DNA of 8,384 bases from Bacteroidota bacterium (GCA_023392575.1 JAEVYV010000291.1:1-8384), one strand, 5' to 3'. Positions 1-6,379 are shown, counted from the first letter of the stretch. Notes: a model not told the origin generated them from the letters alone. A program made the numbers and translations.

Positions 1-232
1 TGTTGATCACCAGTTGCCAGGTATCGGAAAAATGAAAGATTGGCCCCGTAACGCTCCAAACAATAATGACGAGCACCGCCATTAAAAAAGCAGCGGACGA
101 ACCGGCGGCCCTGGTAACCTTGGCAGCCGTTTTTTCAAACCAGGCTTTAAAACTTTTTCCATTGCCGTTTTTCCGGCTTATTTCGTCCAGTTCCTTGCCT
201 GCATTGGTTTGTGTTGGATTGATTGTGCCCAT
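1..232 (-). CDS. Low-affinity iron permease family protein, 5' part only
   Basis: Reading the minus strand from ATG at 232 gives 77 codons that run off the window edge. After a polar N-terminus of about 27 residues comes a stretch typical of the low-affinity iron permease family (Pfam Iron_permease): FEKTAAKVTRAAGSSAAF, then a hydrophobic helix at about residues 46-64 ending in VWSVTGPIF, then the conserved FSDTWQLVIN. The family consists of small membrane proteins named after yeast Fet4. Its transport role in bacteria is poorly established, so 'iron' is a family label rather than a demonstrated substrate. No Shine-Dalgarno sequence precedes the ATG, and the upstream bases are A-rich. A terminator at 260-285 separates it from the DUF892 gene, so it probably has its own promoter or depends on read-through. 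The C-terminal part is missing only because the window ends. Confidence 0.85.
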   Translation of the reverse strand, partial: MGTINPTQTNAGKELDEISRKNGNGKSFKAWFEKTAAKVTRAAGSSAAFLMAVLVIIVWSVTGPIFHFSDTWQLVIN

Positions 233-259
233 GTTGTTCTATTTGTATTCATATCAATG

Positions 260-285
260 AAAAAGCCAGACCAAAGGCCTGGCTT
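260..285 (-). terminator. Rho-independent terminator of the DUF892 gene
   Basis: A 7-bp stem pairs 263-269 with 279-285 (AAGCCAG/CTGGCTT). It is extended past one A-C mismatch by CC/GG around an AAA loop. On the minus strand the hairpin runs into TTTTT. It lies about 39 nt beyond the stop codon of the DUF892 gene and about 30 nt before the start of the iron permease gene. Confidence 0.8.
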
Positions 286-301
286 GGTTGTTCTTTCACC
301 A

Positions 302-314
302 TTTGTTTAACAAA
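302..314. repeat. 13-bp palindrome TTTGTT-T-AACAAA
   Basis: A perfect inverted repeat with 6-bp arms around one central T, in the gap between the DUF892 stop codon and its terminator. It is short and A/T-rich, so it could be chance. A protein-binding site is possible but nothing else supports it. Confidence 0.3.
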
Positions 315-323
315 CCCTATTTC

Positions 324-890
324 TTATTCTTCAGATTCGCTTCCGGCGCCGATGTTAATGCCGCTGACGGCCAGTTCTGTCAACAATTGGTCGGCTTCTT
401 TTTCTTCGTCCAGGGTTTCCTGGAGCAGATCGGCAATTTCGCTCTGGCCCATGGTTTTGGCCAGTTGCACCAGGCTGCCATAGGCGGCAATTTCGTAGTG
501 CTCTACTTTTTGCGCCTGAATGATCAAACCGGCATCCCGGGCCATAGAGCCGCCGGGCAGTTCATCAATCACGCTTTCCACCTCTTTGACCAGGCCTTCC
601 ATGGCCTCGCATTTTTTGGCCCTTGCCGCCATGTCCAGTATTTCAAATACCCTTTCTACTCGTTCAATCTGTTCTTCCGTTATGGTTAGATGCTGGTCAA
701 ACGCATTGGCCAGTTCCTGCGAGGTAGCGGCCTTTTTCATTTTCGGCAAGGCCTTGGTCAGATGCTTTTCTGCCCAATAAATGTCCCGCAATTCATCCAC
801 AAACAATTCTTTGAGCATGGTTTCGTCGCTCTTTGTTGCTGCACGGCCGGTAGCTCTTTTGCTGCTGGCGGCTTTGGTCGTTCTTGCCAT
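324..890 (-). CDS. DUF892 / YciE-YciF family ferritin-like protein
   Basis: A 188-residue protein of the DUF892 family (Pfam PF05974), relatives of E. coli YciE and YciF. Recognisable stretches are ELFVDELRDIYWAEKHL near residues 28-44, QKVEHYEIAAYGSL in the third helix region and EEKEADQLLTELA in the last helix. The family folds as a ferritin-like four-helix bundle with carboxylate and His metal ligands (here EKH, EHYE and EEKEAD) and is associated with stress responses. The first 21 residues, MARTTKAASSKRATGRAATKS, are Lys/Arg/Ala-rich like the DNA-binding tails of some Dps proteins, so nucleoid association is possible but is my inference. I place the start at 890 rather than an in-frame ATG 24 nt upstream because the basic tail begins there and family members commonly start with such a tail. 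The gene is divergent from the stress and end-joining gene group and ends in its own terminator. Confidence 0.9.
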   Translation of the reverse strand: MARTTKAASSKRATGRAATKSDETMLKELFVDELRDIYWAEKHLTKALPKMKKAATSQELANAFDQHLTITEEQIERVERVFEILDMAARAKKCEAMEGLVKEVESVIDELPGGSMARDAGLIIQAQKVEHYEIAAYGSLVQLAKTMGQSEIADLLQETLDEEKEADQLLTELAVSGINIGAGSESEE

Positions 891-973
891 AATAAATTGA
901 TTTACGATTAACAAATTGCAGAACGAATATTAAAATATGGTGCCAGCAATCATGCGGCCGGCGGACCCTTTTA

Positions 974-1034
974 CCGGGCTTCTGTAGAGTTTTTTACACA
1001 TCAGAAAGAGCCCGGCAGTCCTTTTCCATGCCGG
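974..1034. repeat. Two overlapping, mutually exclusive inverted repeats
   Basis: CCGGGCT at 974-980 is complementary to AGCCCGG at 1009-1015. The stem can be extended by TCTG (981-984) and CAGA (1002-1005) past a 3-nt bulge. CCGGCA at 1012-1017 is complementary to TGCCGG at 1029-1034. Bases 1012-1015 belong to both, so only one hairpin can form at a time. No T-tract follows either hairpin, which argues against a simple terminator. If the promoter at 1035-1064 is real, the repeats lie upstream of it and would act as an operator. If transcription starts before 974, they could act as a leader switch. Confidence 0.5.
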
Positions 1035-1064
1035 TTATTGTGGTATCTAATTTGGAGTTATAAA
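1035..1064 (+). promoter_or_regulatory. Candidate promoter of the PNPOx-ku-ligD group
   Basis: TTATTG at 1035-1040 and TATAAA at 1059-1064 are separated by 18 bp and would place the transcript start about 30 nt before the ATG at 1102. The match is to sigma70-like hexamers rather than to the TAnnTTTG element usual in Bacteroidota, and A/T-rich DNA gives such matches by chance. Confidence 0.3.
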
Positions 1065-1101
1065 ATGAACCGTTTGATTATTCATTCCAAAAACAGCAGC
1101 T

Positions 1102-1587
1102 ATGGCAACCAATCAGCAGTTAACTTTTTTGCAGGAGAAAATTCTGGAAATACGCAGCGCCATCTTCTACAACTTAAGCGACTCCGTATTAAAACTTCCT
1201 ACCTCCATCGTCACCACCTTAAAGGTGGATGATTATGGATACGTTTGGTTTCTTACCCAAAAGCCCAAGCAAAGCCTGAAAGAGTTTGAAACGGACTTCC
1301 CGGTCCGTCTGGATTTTTTTAAAAAAGGAACCAATTATTTTCTGCAGGTATCGGGTAAGGGCTGGATTGTTACCGACCCCGAAGAAATGAATGCGCTGGA
1401 AAATATTTCCGAAGAGATGAAGAATTTGGCCTTGTATGAAATGGCGCTGGTGAAGGTGAAGATCATGAAGGCTGAATACTTCGAAAAAACCAAAGCCCCG
1501 GTTTCCTGGTGGCACAACTTTGTCAGCACCGTAGCTGCCTGGTTCCATCACGATACCTACAGGCCCGACACCTACTATCCCGCCTAG
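1102..1587 (+). CDS. Pyridoxamine 5'-phosphate oxidase-like protein (general stress protein 26 type)
   Basis: A 161-residue soluble protein of the PNPOx-like split-barrel group, closest in style to 'general stress protein 26'. After an N-terminal helix (residues 1-25) the barrel is visible as SIVTTLKVDDYGYVWFLT, the KPKQSLKEFETDFPVRLDFF segment and YFLQVSGKGWIV, followed by helices with MALVKVKIMKAEYFEK. Members of this group usually bind flavin or F420 and seldom make pyridoxal phosphate, so the substrate is unknown. The C-terminal tail after residue 135 is rich in His, Trp and Tyr (SWWHNF, WFHHDTYRPDTYYP), which is unusual and could be membrane-adjacent or metal-binding. There is no Shine-Dalgarno sequence. 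The stop is 17 nt before the ku start, so the two genes are probably co-transcribed, tying this protein to the end-joining genes. Confidence 0.8.
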   Translation: MATNQQLTFLQEKILEIRSAIFYNLSDSVLKLPTSIVTTLKVDDYGYVWFLTQKPKQSLKEFETDFPVRLDFFKKGTNYFLQVSGKGWIVTDPEEMNALENISEEMKNLALYEMALVKVKIMKAEYFEKTKAPVSWWHNFVSTVAAWFHHDTYRPDTYYPA

Positions 1588-1604
1588 AGCTAAAACAATA
1601 AAGT

Positions 1605-2381
1605 ATGAGATCTATTTGGTCAGGGGCCATCAGTTTTGGTTTGGTCAACATCCCGGTGAAATTAAGCAGCGCCGTCGAATCGGGCAGCGAACTGGATTTT
1701 GATATGCTCTCCAAAAAAGACCTGGCGCCCATTCGGTATGCCCGCATTGATACAAAAACCGATAAGGAAGTGCCCTGGAAGGATATTGTAAAAGGATATC
1801 AGTATGCCAAGGGAAGATATGTCGTGGTCACCGATGAGGATTTTAAAAAAGCCAGCCCCGAAAAATCCCGAACGATCGACATTGTGCAATTTGTCAAAGA
1901 AGAAGAGATTGATCCCATTTATTACGAAAAGCCCTACTACCTCACCCCCGATAAAGGAGCGGCCAAATCCTATGCGCTGTTGGTGAAGGGCCTGGAGCAA
2001 ACAAAATCCGTGGGACTGGCCGAATTCATGCTTCGCAACCGCATGCACATTTGTGCCCTCAAGGTGCACGAAGGTGTTTTGCTTTTGAACCAGATGCGCT
2101 ATCACGAAGAGATCAGGGAGGTGCCCGAAGTGGAGGCCAAAGCCGAAAAAATAGCACCCAGGGAATTGCAACTGGCCGTAAAACTCATTGATCAGCTTAC
2201 AGAAAAATTTGAACCCCAGGCCTTCAAAGACACTTATGTGCGGGAATTGAAAAAACTGATCAAGGCCAAGGCCGCTGGCAAGGAGATCCATATTGCTGAG
2301 CCCAGGAAAGCTTCGGCTACGGTAAAAGACCTGATGGAGGTATTAAAGCAAAGCCTGGAATCGGGTAAGAAAACAGCGTAA
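1605..2381 (+). CDS. ku: Ku, DNA end-binding protein of bacterial NHEJ
   Basis: A 258-residue bacterial Ku protein, within the usual 250-300 residue range. It opens with the family signature MRSIWSGAISFGLVNIPVKL, continues through EVPWKDIVKGYQYAKGRYVVVTDEDF and PYYLTPDKGAAKSYALL, and has the core segment GLAEFMLRNRMHICALKVHE. Bacterial Ku homodimers form a ring that threads onto double-strand break ends and recruits LigD through the C-terminal region. The Lys-rich C-terminus (KKLIKAKAAGKEIHIAEPRKA onward) fits the minimal C-terminal and basic tail that bind LigD and DNA. ATG at 1605 is preceded by A-rich sequence without a Shine-Dalgarno site. The gene lies 17 nt after the PNPOx-like gene and 180 nt before ligD, all on one strand, the standard partner arrangement. 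Confidence 0.96.
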   Translation: MRSIWSGAISFGLVNIPVKLSSAVESGSELDFDMLSKKDLAPIRYARIDTKTDKEVPWKDIVKGYQYAKGRYVVVTDEDFKKASPEKSRTIDIVQFVKEEEIDPIYYEKPYYLTPDKGAAKSYALLVKGLEQTKSVGLAEFMLRNRMHICALKVHEGVLLLNQMRYHEEIREVPEVEAKAEKIAPRELQLAVKLIDQLTEKFEPQAFKDTYVRELKKLIKAKAAGKEIHIAEPRKASATVKDLMEVLKQSLESGKKTA

Positions 2382-2561
2382 TACTTACTGGGCGTTTGTG
2401 TGCCGCCGATGCTGGCTGTGGGTCTGCCCATGCGCTTTCCTGTCGGAACTATTTTTAATTTTTTTTCATTGGATGGCTTTTTTCAGCCTGTGCAAACCCT
2501 GACTGTTTCAGCATAAAACTTTTTTATTGGTGGCATAAGTTTTTATCCCCTTGCATTTTAT
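2382..2561. other. ku-ligD intergenic gap
   Basis: A 180-bp T-rich gap. I see a weak 5-bp hairpin around GTGGGTCTGCCCAT but no hairpin followed by a clean T-run, so no confident terminator. TAAGTTTT at 2536-2543 is one base off the TAnnTTTG element but has no well-spaced upstream TTG. ligD may have its own promoter here, but the sequence does not settle it. Confidence 0.4.
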
Positions 2562-3296
2562 ATGAGCTTAACGCTGTACAATAAGAAACGCCGTTTTGAC
2601 GAAACGCCGGAGCCCCAGGCCAAGGTGAAATCTTCAAAAGGGGCCTTGCGGTTTGTGGTGCAAAAGCACGACGCCTCGCATGTGCATTATGATTTTAGAT
2701 TAGAGATGGATGGGGTGTTGAAAAGCTGGGCCGTGCCCAAAGGGCCTTCTCTAAACCCGGCGGACAAGCGGCTGGCGATGATGGTGGAAGATCACCCTTT
2801 TGCGTACCGGAATTTCGAAGGCGTTATTCCCGCCGGCAACTATGGCGGCGGAACCGTAATTGTGTGGGATGAAGGAACCTATGAACCTGTGGAAGAAGGC
2901 TTGAGTCGGAAGGATCAGGAAAAACTTTTGCTCCGGCAGTTGTCCGCTGGTAATCTGAAGTTTGTGCTGCATGGAAAAAAACTCAAAGGCGAGTATGCCT
3001 TGTTTCAAATGAAGGCCAGAGGGGAACGGTCGTGGATTTTGGTAAAGAAACAAGATGCGGATGCGAGTAAAGAAGACATAACCGAGCAAAACACTTCGGT
3101 GAAAACCGGTAAAACCATTGCGCAGGTGGCTGAAGAAAACGGTACGGTGCCGAATCACCCCGAAGAAGAGATAAGGGTCAAAAGCAGAAAAAAACCGGTT
3201 CAACCTCTGCAAGAGGCGTCCAAAAGCACGGCAAAACCTACGGTTAGAAAATCAACTCAACCCCTAAAAAAAAATCCGCGGACGATAAACTGCTGA
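2562..3296 (+). CDS. ligD: LigD, N-terminal 3'-phosphoesterase domain (first part of a split gene)
   Basis: This frame gives 244 residues holding the LigD 3'-phosphoesterase (PE) domain, which trims 3'-terminal ribonucleotides and phosphates at break ends. The active-site set known from Pseudomonas LigD is complete with the same spacing: H36 in QKHDA, H42, D44 and R46 in HVHYDFR, H78 in VEDHP and Y82. Further conserved blocks are LKSWAVPKGPSL and FEGVIPAGNYGGGTVIVWD. From about residue 160 the protein becomes a Lys/Ser/Thr-rich linker with no domain. It stops at TGA 3294-3296, 20 nt after a run of nine A, while the ligase domain continues in the -1 frame. The likely intended product is one protein of about 926 residues ordered PE-LIG-POL. 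As written, the frame would yield a stand-alone PE protein, a form that does exist in other organisms. Confidence 0.93.
   Translation: MSLTLYNKKRRFDETPEPQAKVKSSKGALRFVVQKHDASHVHYDFRLEMDGVLKSWAVPKGPSLNPADKRLAMMVEDHPFAYRNFEGVIPAGNYGGGTVIVWDEGTYEPVEEGLSRKDQEKLLLRQLSAGNLKFVLHGKKLKGEYALFQMKARGERSWILVKKQDADASKEDITEQNTSVKTGKTIAQVAEENGTVPNHPEEEIRVKSRKKPVQPLQEASKSTAKPTVRKSTQPLKKNPRTINC
3266..3274 (+). other. ligD: A9 tract with -1 slippery heptamer at the ligD frame break
   Basis: Nine A at 3266-3274 follow CCCCT. In the PE frame the codons are CTA AAA AAA AAT, so the tract presents a canonical A AAA AAA heptamer (3266-3272). A -1 slip there gives KKKSADDKLLNLKKAL and leads straight into the ligase frame. 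The ligase frame is closed by TAG at 3245-3247 and the PE frame by TGA at 3294-3296, so the shift must fall between them, and this tract is the only obvious site. One extra A (A10) would restore a single frame. The choice is between a homopolymer indel (real or sequencing error) and programmed ribosomal or transcriptional slippage. Confidence 0.8.
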
Positions 3297-3346
3297 ACCT
3301 GAAAAAAGCTCTGGGTGCTTCTTTCACCCTGGCCAAAGAAGCCGTC

Positions 3347-5341
3347 ATGCCGCAGGAGGTGGTGCCCATGCTGGCCACGCTGGTCAGCGAACCTTTCGAC
3401 AGCAAGAATTGGATTTTTGAAATTAAGTGGGATGGGTACCGGGCGGTGGCCTACTGCGCAGATACCGTAGACCTCATTTCGCGAAACCTGGTTTCGTTTA
3501 CAGAAAAATATTTTCCGGTTACAGAAGCCTTGCAGCAGTTGGGCATTCATGCAGTGCTGGACGGCGAGATTGTGGCCGTCAACCAAAAAGGATTGGCCGA
3601 ATTTCAATTATTGCAAAACTGGCAGAACACGCCGGCCCGGCTGCAGTATTTTGTTTTCGATGTTTTATGGCTGGATGGATATGATGTAACCGGCCTGCCC
3701 CTGGTGGAACGAAAGCGCATACTAAAAGAGATTTTACCGGCCGATCACGAAGTGGTTAAATACAGTGATCATGTAACCGGCAACGGAAAGGATTTTTTCA
3801 AAGCGGCTGTGTCGCAAGGCCTGGAAGGCATCATGGCCAAAAAAGCCAACAGCCTCTATCAGGCGGGCACCCGCACGGAAAACTGGGTCAAAATCAAGGT
3901 GAACCTGCGGCAGGAAGTGGTCATTGCCGGTTATACCCAGCCCCGCAAAACAAGAAAGTTTTTTGGCTCGCTGTTGCTGGGGGTTTACGATGGGGCAGAC
4001 CTGGTGTACGTAGGGCATACGGACAGCGGCTTTAATGCAAAAAATCTGGAAGCTATTTACAACAAGCTGCAACCTCTGACCATTGAGGAGAGTCCCTTTG
4101 TGCAAACCCCCAAAACCAACATGCCTGCTACCTGGGTCAAGCCCAAACTGGTTTGTGAAATAAAGTTTACCGAATGGACCAAGGACCGCATGGCCCGTCA
4201 TCCCATTTTTATGGGCCTGCGGGAGGATAAAAAAGCAAAAGAGGTCAGTTTCGAAAAAGCAAAAAATATTGCCATGATCAATAAAGCCGCAAGCCCAAAA
4301 CAAACGGCCGCCAAAAAGCAAAAAGCGCTTGGGAAAAAGGCGCCCGGGCCCGAAAAAAAATCCGCTCAAAAAAAAAGTCCGGCCAAAAATAAAACCGCTG
4401 CCCTCCAGTTGGACACAGAAGAAGGAGCGGAGCAGGTGCTCTCACTCAACGGCCACGAGTTAAAGCTGACCAGTTTAAACAAGCTTTACTGGAAAAAAGA
4501 AAGGTTTAGCAAGGGCGACACCATTAATTACTACTTGCAAATGGCGCCCTATATTTTGCCTTATATGCTGGATCGGCCCCAGTCGTTGAACCGCCATCCC
4601 AATGGTATTGACAGCCCCAATTTTTTTCAAAAAGACATGAAGGGAAAACTGCCCGGCTGGATGCACACCCACCGGGACTTTAGTGAATCAACCCACCAAA
4701 CCGTGGAGTATTTGGTGTGCAGCAACGAGGCCACGCTGATTTATATGGCCAACCTGGGCTGCATTGAAATGAATCCCTGGCACTCCCGTTCGCAAACCTG
4801 GCAAAACCCCGACTGGTGTTTGATTGATCTGGACCCCGATAAAACCAACACATTTGAACAAGTGATCGATACGGCGCAACTGGTTAAAAATGTGTTGGAC
4901 TCCATCGGTGCTACCAGTTGTGTGAAAACGTCCGGCGCCACCGGTATTCATGTCTATATTCCTTTGGGGGCAAAATACAGCTACGATCAGTCAAAGCAAC
5001 TGGCAGAACTGGTGGTGACGTTGGTCACCCAGGAAATGCCGCAACAAACCAGTGTGGAAAGAAACCCCGCCAAAAGAAAGGGAAAGATCTATTTGGATTT
5101 TTTGCAAAACAGCGAAACCCAAACGGCGGCGGCACCTTATTCCCTGCGGCCCAAACCCGGTGTGCCGGTATCCACCCCGCTGGATTGGAGCGAGGTGAAA
5201 AAAGGATTAACGCCCACAACATACAATGCCCACAATATTTTTGAGCGGGTAAAAGCCGAAGGGGACCTGTTCAAGCCCGTCCTGGGGAAAGGCATCGACC
5301 TGGAAAAGGTGTTGCGTAAATTAGCGGTGCAGATGAAATAA
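3347..5341 (+). CDS. ligD: LigD, ATP-dependent ligase and primase-polymerase domains (second part of a split gene)
   Basis: These 664 residues carry the remaining LigD domains. The ATP-dependent ligase has nucleophile K27 in EIKWDGYR (motif I), FVFDVLWLDG (motif III), E160 in LEGIMAKK (motif IV), NWVKIKV (motif V) and an OB-fold region ending near HPIFMGLREDK. A Lys/Ala/Gln-rich linker (about 310-355) follows. The archaeo-eukaryotic primase-type polymerase has its metal ligands D494 and D496 in LIDLDPD, S529 and H535 in KTSGATGIHVYIP, and D584 in YLDFLQN, so every catalytic element is present. The ATG at 3347 is the first in this frame but lies inside the conserved MPQEVVPML stretch; open frame extends upstream to 3248, so I read this as the continuation of the PE part and not an independent gene. 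Reinitiation at 3347, 50 nt past the PE stop, would still give an intact ligase-polymerase. It ends 1 nt before the SMP-30 gene. Confidence 0.95.
   Translation: MPQEVVPMLATLVSEPFDSKNWIFEIKWDGYRAVAYCADTVDLISRNLVSFTEKYFPVTEALQQLGIHAVLDGEIVAVNQKGLAEFQLLQNWQNTPARLQYFVFDVLWLDGYDVTGLPLVERKRILKEILPADHEVVKYSDHVTGNGKDFFKAAVSQGLEGIMAKKANSLYQAGTRTENWVKIKVNLRQEVVIAGYTQPRKTRKFFGSLLLGVYDGADLVYVGHTDSGFNAKNLEAIYNKLQPLTIEESPFVQTPKTNMPATWVKPKLVCEIKFTEWTKDRMARHPIFMGLREDKKAKEVSFEKAKNIAMINKAASPKQTAAKKQKALGKKAPGPEKKSAQKKSPAKNKTAALQLDTEEGAEQVLSLNGHELKLTSLNKLYWKKERFSKGDTINYYLQMAPYILPYMLDRPQSLNRHPNGIDSPNFFQKDMKGKLPGWMHTHRDFSESTHQTVEYLVCSNEATLIYMANLGCIEMNPWHSRSQTWQNPDWCLIDLDPDKTNTFEQVIDTAQLVKNVLDSIGATSCVKTSGATGIHVYIPLGAKYSYDQSKQLAELVVTLVTQEMPQQTSVERNPAKRKGKIYLDFLQNSETQTAAAPYSLRPKPGVPVSTPLDWSEVKKGLTPTTYNAHNIFERVKAEGDLFKPVLGKGIDLEKVLRKLAVQMK
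4353..4376 (+). repeat. ligD: A8 and A9 tracts in the ligase-polymerase linker
   Basis: A8 at 4353-4360 and A9 at 4368-4376 encode EKKSAQKKSP in the intact frame. The second tract again presents A AAA AAA in the reading frame (4369-4375). A -1 slip here would read AAG TCC GGC CAA AAA TAA and end at 4390-4392, just before the polymerase domain. The 13-mer AAAAAAAATCCGC occurs both here (4353-4365) and at the first frame break (3267-3279). Confidence 0.75.
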
Positions 5342-5342
5342 C

Positions 5343-6227
5343 ATGAAGCCTTCGTTAACTGTTTACAACCATGCTGTTTTTGATTTCATTCGCAAGGATT
5401 TGGAAATCGAAGTTTTGGCCCATGACTGTTTGTTTACCGAAGGGCCCTTGTGGAACGAGCAGGGTTTTTATTTGTTCAGCGATACGCCGGCCAATGTGAT
5501 CTATCAAATTGCTCCGGGACAGGAAAAGCAAATCTTTCTTAAAAACAGCGGTACGGGTCATCCCGATGATCCGGATTTGAAACCCGATCAAATCGGCTCA
5601 AACGGATTGGCCTACACCAAAGACGGCGCCCTGCTGGTTTGCCAGCACGGCGGTCACGGCATTGCCCGGTACCAGAGTGGGGTGTTGCAGCCATTCATTA
5701 GCTCCTACCGCGGCCGGCCGTTTAACAGTCCCAATGATTTGATCGTACACGCCGACGGCCGGATTTACTTCAGCGACCCGCCTTATGGTTTGCAGGAGGG
5801 GAAACTCAATCCATCGAAGTTTCAACCGTTGGCAGGTGCATACTGTTGGCAGGAGGGGGGCTTGGAGCTGATTTGCGACCGCTATCAATATCCCAACGGG
5901 GTGTGCCTGTCACCCGACCAAAGGCTATTGTATATCTGTTCCAACAAACCCTTCGAAAAATTTATTTCTGTTTATGAAACAGCGACAAACCGGTTTCTCA
6001 AAGTGCTGGCTGAAGAAAACAGCGACGGCATTGAGTGCGATAGTACCGGAAACGTTTATTTAAGCAATAAGGATGGTCTGCTGATCTTAAACAAAGAAGG
6101 ACAGCGGCTGGCCCTGATTGGCTTGCCCACCATACCCGCCAATCATTGCTGGGGCGGCAGCCAGGGGAAGGATCTTTTCATTACCGCCCGGCAAAATGTG
6201 TTTTTGATCAGGGATTTACTGAACTGA
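5343..6227 (+). CDS. SMP-30/gluconolactonase/LRE family protein
   Basis: A 294-residue six-bladed beta-propeller of the SMP-30/gluconolactonase/LRE family. Landmarks in order are FTEGPLWNEQGFYLFSD, QIGSNGLAYTKDGALLVCQH, FNSPNDLIVHADGRIYFSDP, YPNGVCLSPDQRLLYIC, NSDGIECDSTGNVYLSN and the closing PANHCWGGSQGKDLFIT. The divalent-metal ligands of the family match E33 (TEGP), N131 (SPND) and D228 (SDG). Members hydrolyse sugar lactones or similar esters; the substrate cannot be read from sequence. There is no signal peptide, so it should be cytoplasmic. ATG at 5343 lies 1 nt after the ligD stop, suggesting co-transcription and translational coupling. Its link to end joining is unknown and may only reflect shared stress regulation. 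No strong plus-strand terminator follows; the hairpin at 6349-6379 has four mismatches on this strand but is followed by T7, so it may still help end the transcript. Confidence 0.92.
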   Translation: MKPSLTVYNHAVFDFIRKDLEIEVLAHDCLFTEGPLWNEQGFYLFSDTPANVIYQIAPGQEKQIFLKNSGTGHPDDPDLKPDQIGSNGLAYTKDGALLVCQHGGHGIARYQSGVLQPFISSYRGRPFNSPNDLIVHADGRIYFSDPPYGLQEGKLNPSKFQPLAGAYCWQEGGLELICDRYQYPNGVCLSPDQRLLYICSNKPFEKFISVYETATNRFLKVLAEENSDGIECDSTGNVYLSNKDGLLILNKEGQRLALIGLPTIPANHCWGGSQGKDLFITARQNVFLIRDLLN

Positions 6228-6278
6228 TTGGATGCCAACAGCCATTAAGAGGGCAGAAGAGAAAAAACTGCTGTCTAG

Positions 6279-6327
6279 TCTCACGTCTGCCGTCTCACGT
6301 TTCACCTTTCACCACTCACCTCTCACG
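6279..6327. repeat. Seven tandem degenerate heptamers, consensus TYTCACS
   Basis: Exactly seven 7-bp units sit end to end: TCTCACG, TCTGCCG, TCTCACG, TTTCACC, TTTCACC, ACTCACC, TCTCACG. The array starts 51 bp after the SMP-30 stop and ends 16 bp before the minus-strand terminator. The strand is pyrimidine-rich (purine-rich on the minus strand). It looks like a degenerate short tandem repeat array of the kind scattered between genes in some Bacteroidota. No function is visible. Confidence 0.85.
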
Positions 6328-6343
6328 ATCGCTGCACAAGGGC

Positions 6344-6379
6344 AAAAGAAAAGGCCCCGACCTAAGGCCAGAACCTTTT
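6344..6379 (-). terminator. Rho-independent terminator / expression platform of the TPP riboswitch
   Basis: On the minus strand a 14-bp stem pairs 6379-6366 with 6362-6349 around a TTA loop and runs into TTTTCTTTT (6352-6344). Four of the pairs are G-U, which would be A-C mismatches on the plus strand, so the hairpin is built for minus-strand RNA. It begins directly after the 3' arm of aptamer stem P1. AGGUUC in its 5' arm (6376-6371) is complementary to GAACCU in the aptamer core (6419-6414), a candidate antiterminator. Confidence 0.85.

Larger units (their letters stand above)
891..1101. other. Divergent intergenic region
   Basis: This 211-bp gap separates the minus-strand DUF892 gene from the plus-strand PNPOx-like gene and should hold both promoters. 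It contains two overlapping inverted repeats (974-1034) and a candidate plus-strand promoter (1035-1064). I found no convincing promoter for the DUF892 gene. An ATG at 1065 opens only a short frame that does not match the PNPOx-like protein. Confidence 0.6.

Noticed and set aside
1038..1232. Upstream ATGs at 1038 and 1065 as starts for the PNPOx-like gene
   Set aside because: They are in a different frame; the family match begins only in the frame of ATG 1102.
3297..3346. LigD as two genuinely separate genes with a normal intergenic gap
   Set aside because: The 50 nt between the PE stop and ATG 3347 is open in the ligase frame and encodes a linker leading into conserved sequence, and no ribosome binding site is visible. 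Reinitiation cannot be excluded but is less likely than a frame change.
3734..4369. A 211-codon minus-strand open frame inside ligD, and others antisense to ku, ligD and the SMP-30 gene
   Set aside because: The sense strand encodes clearly conserved domains throughout, and the antisense products are Phe/His/Gly-rich shadows without recognisable domains.
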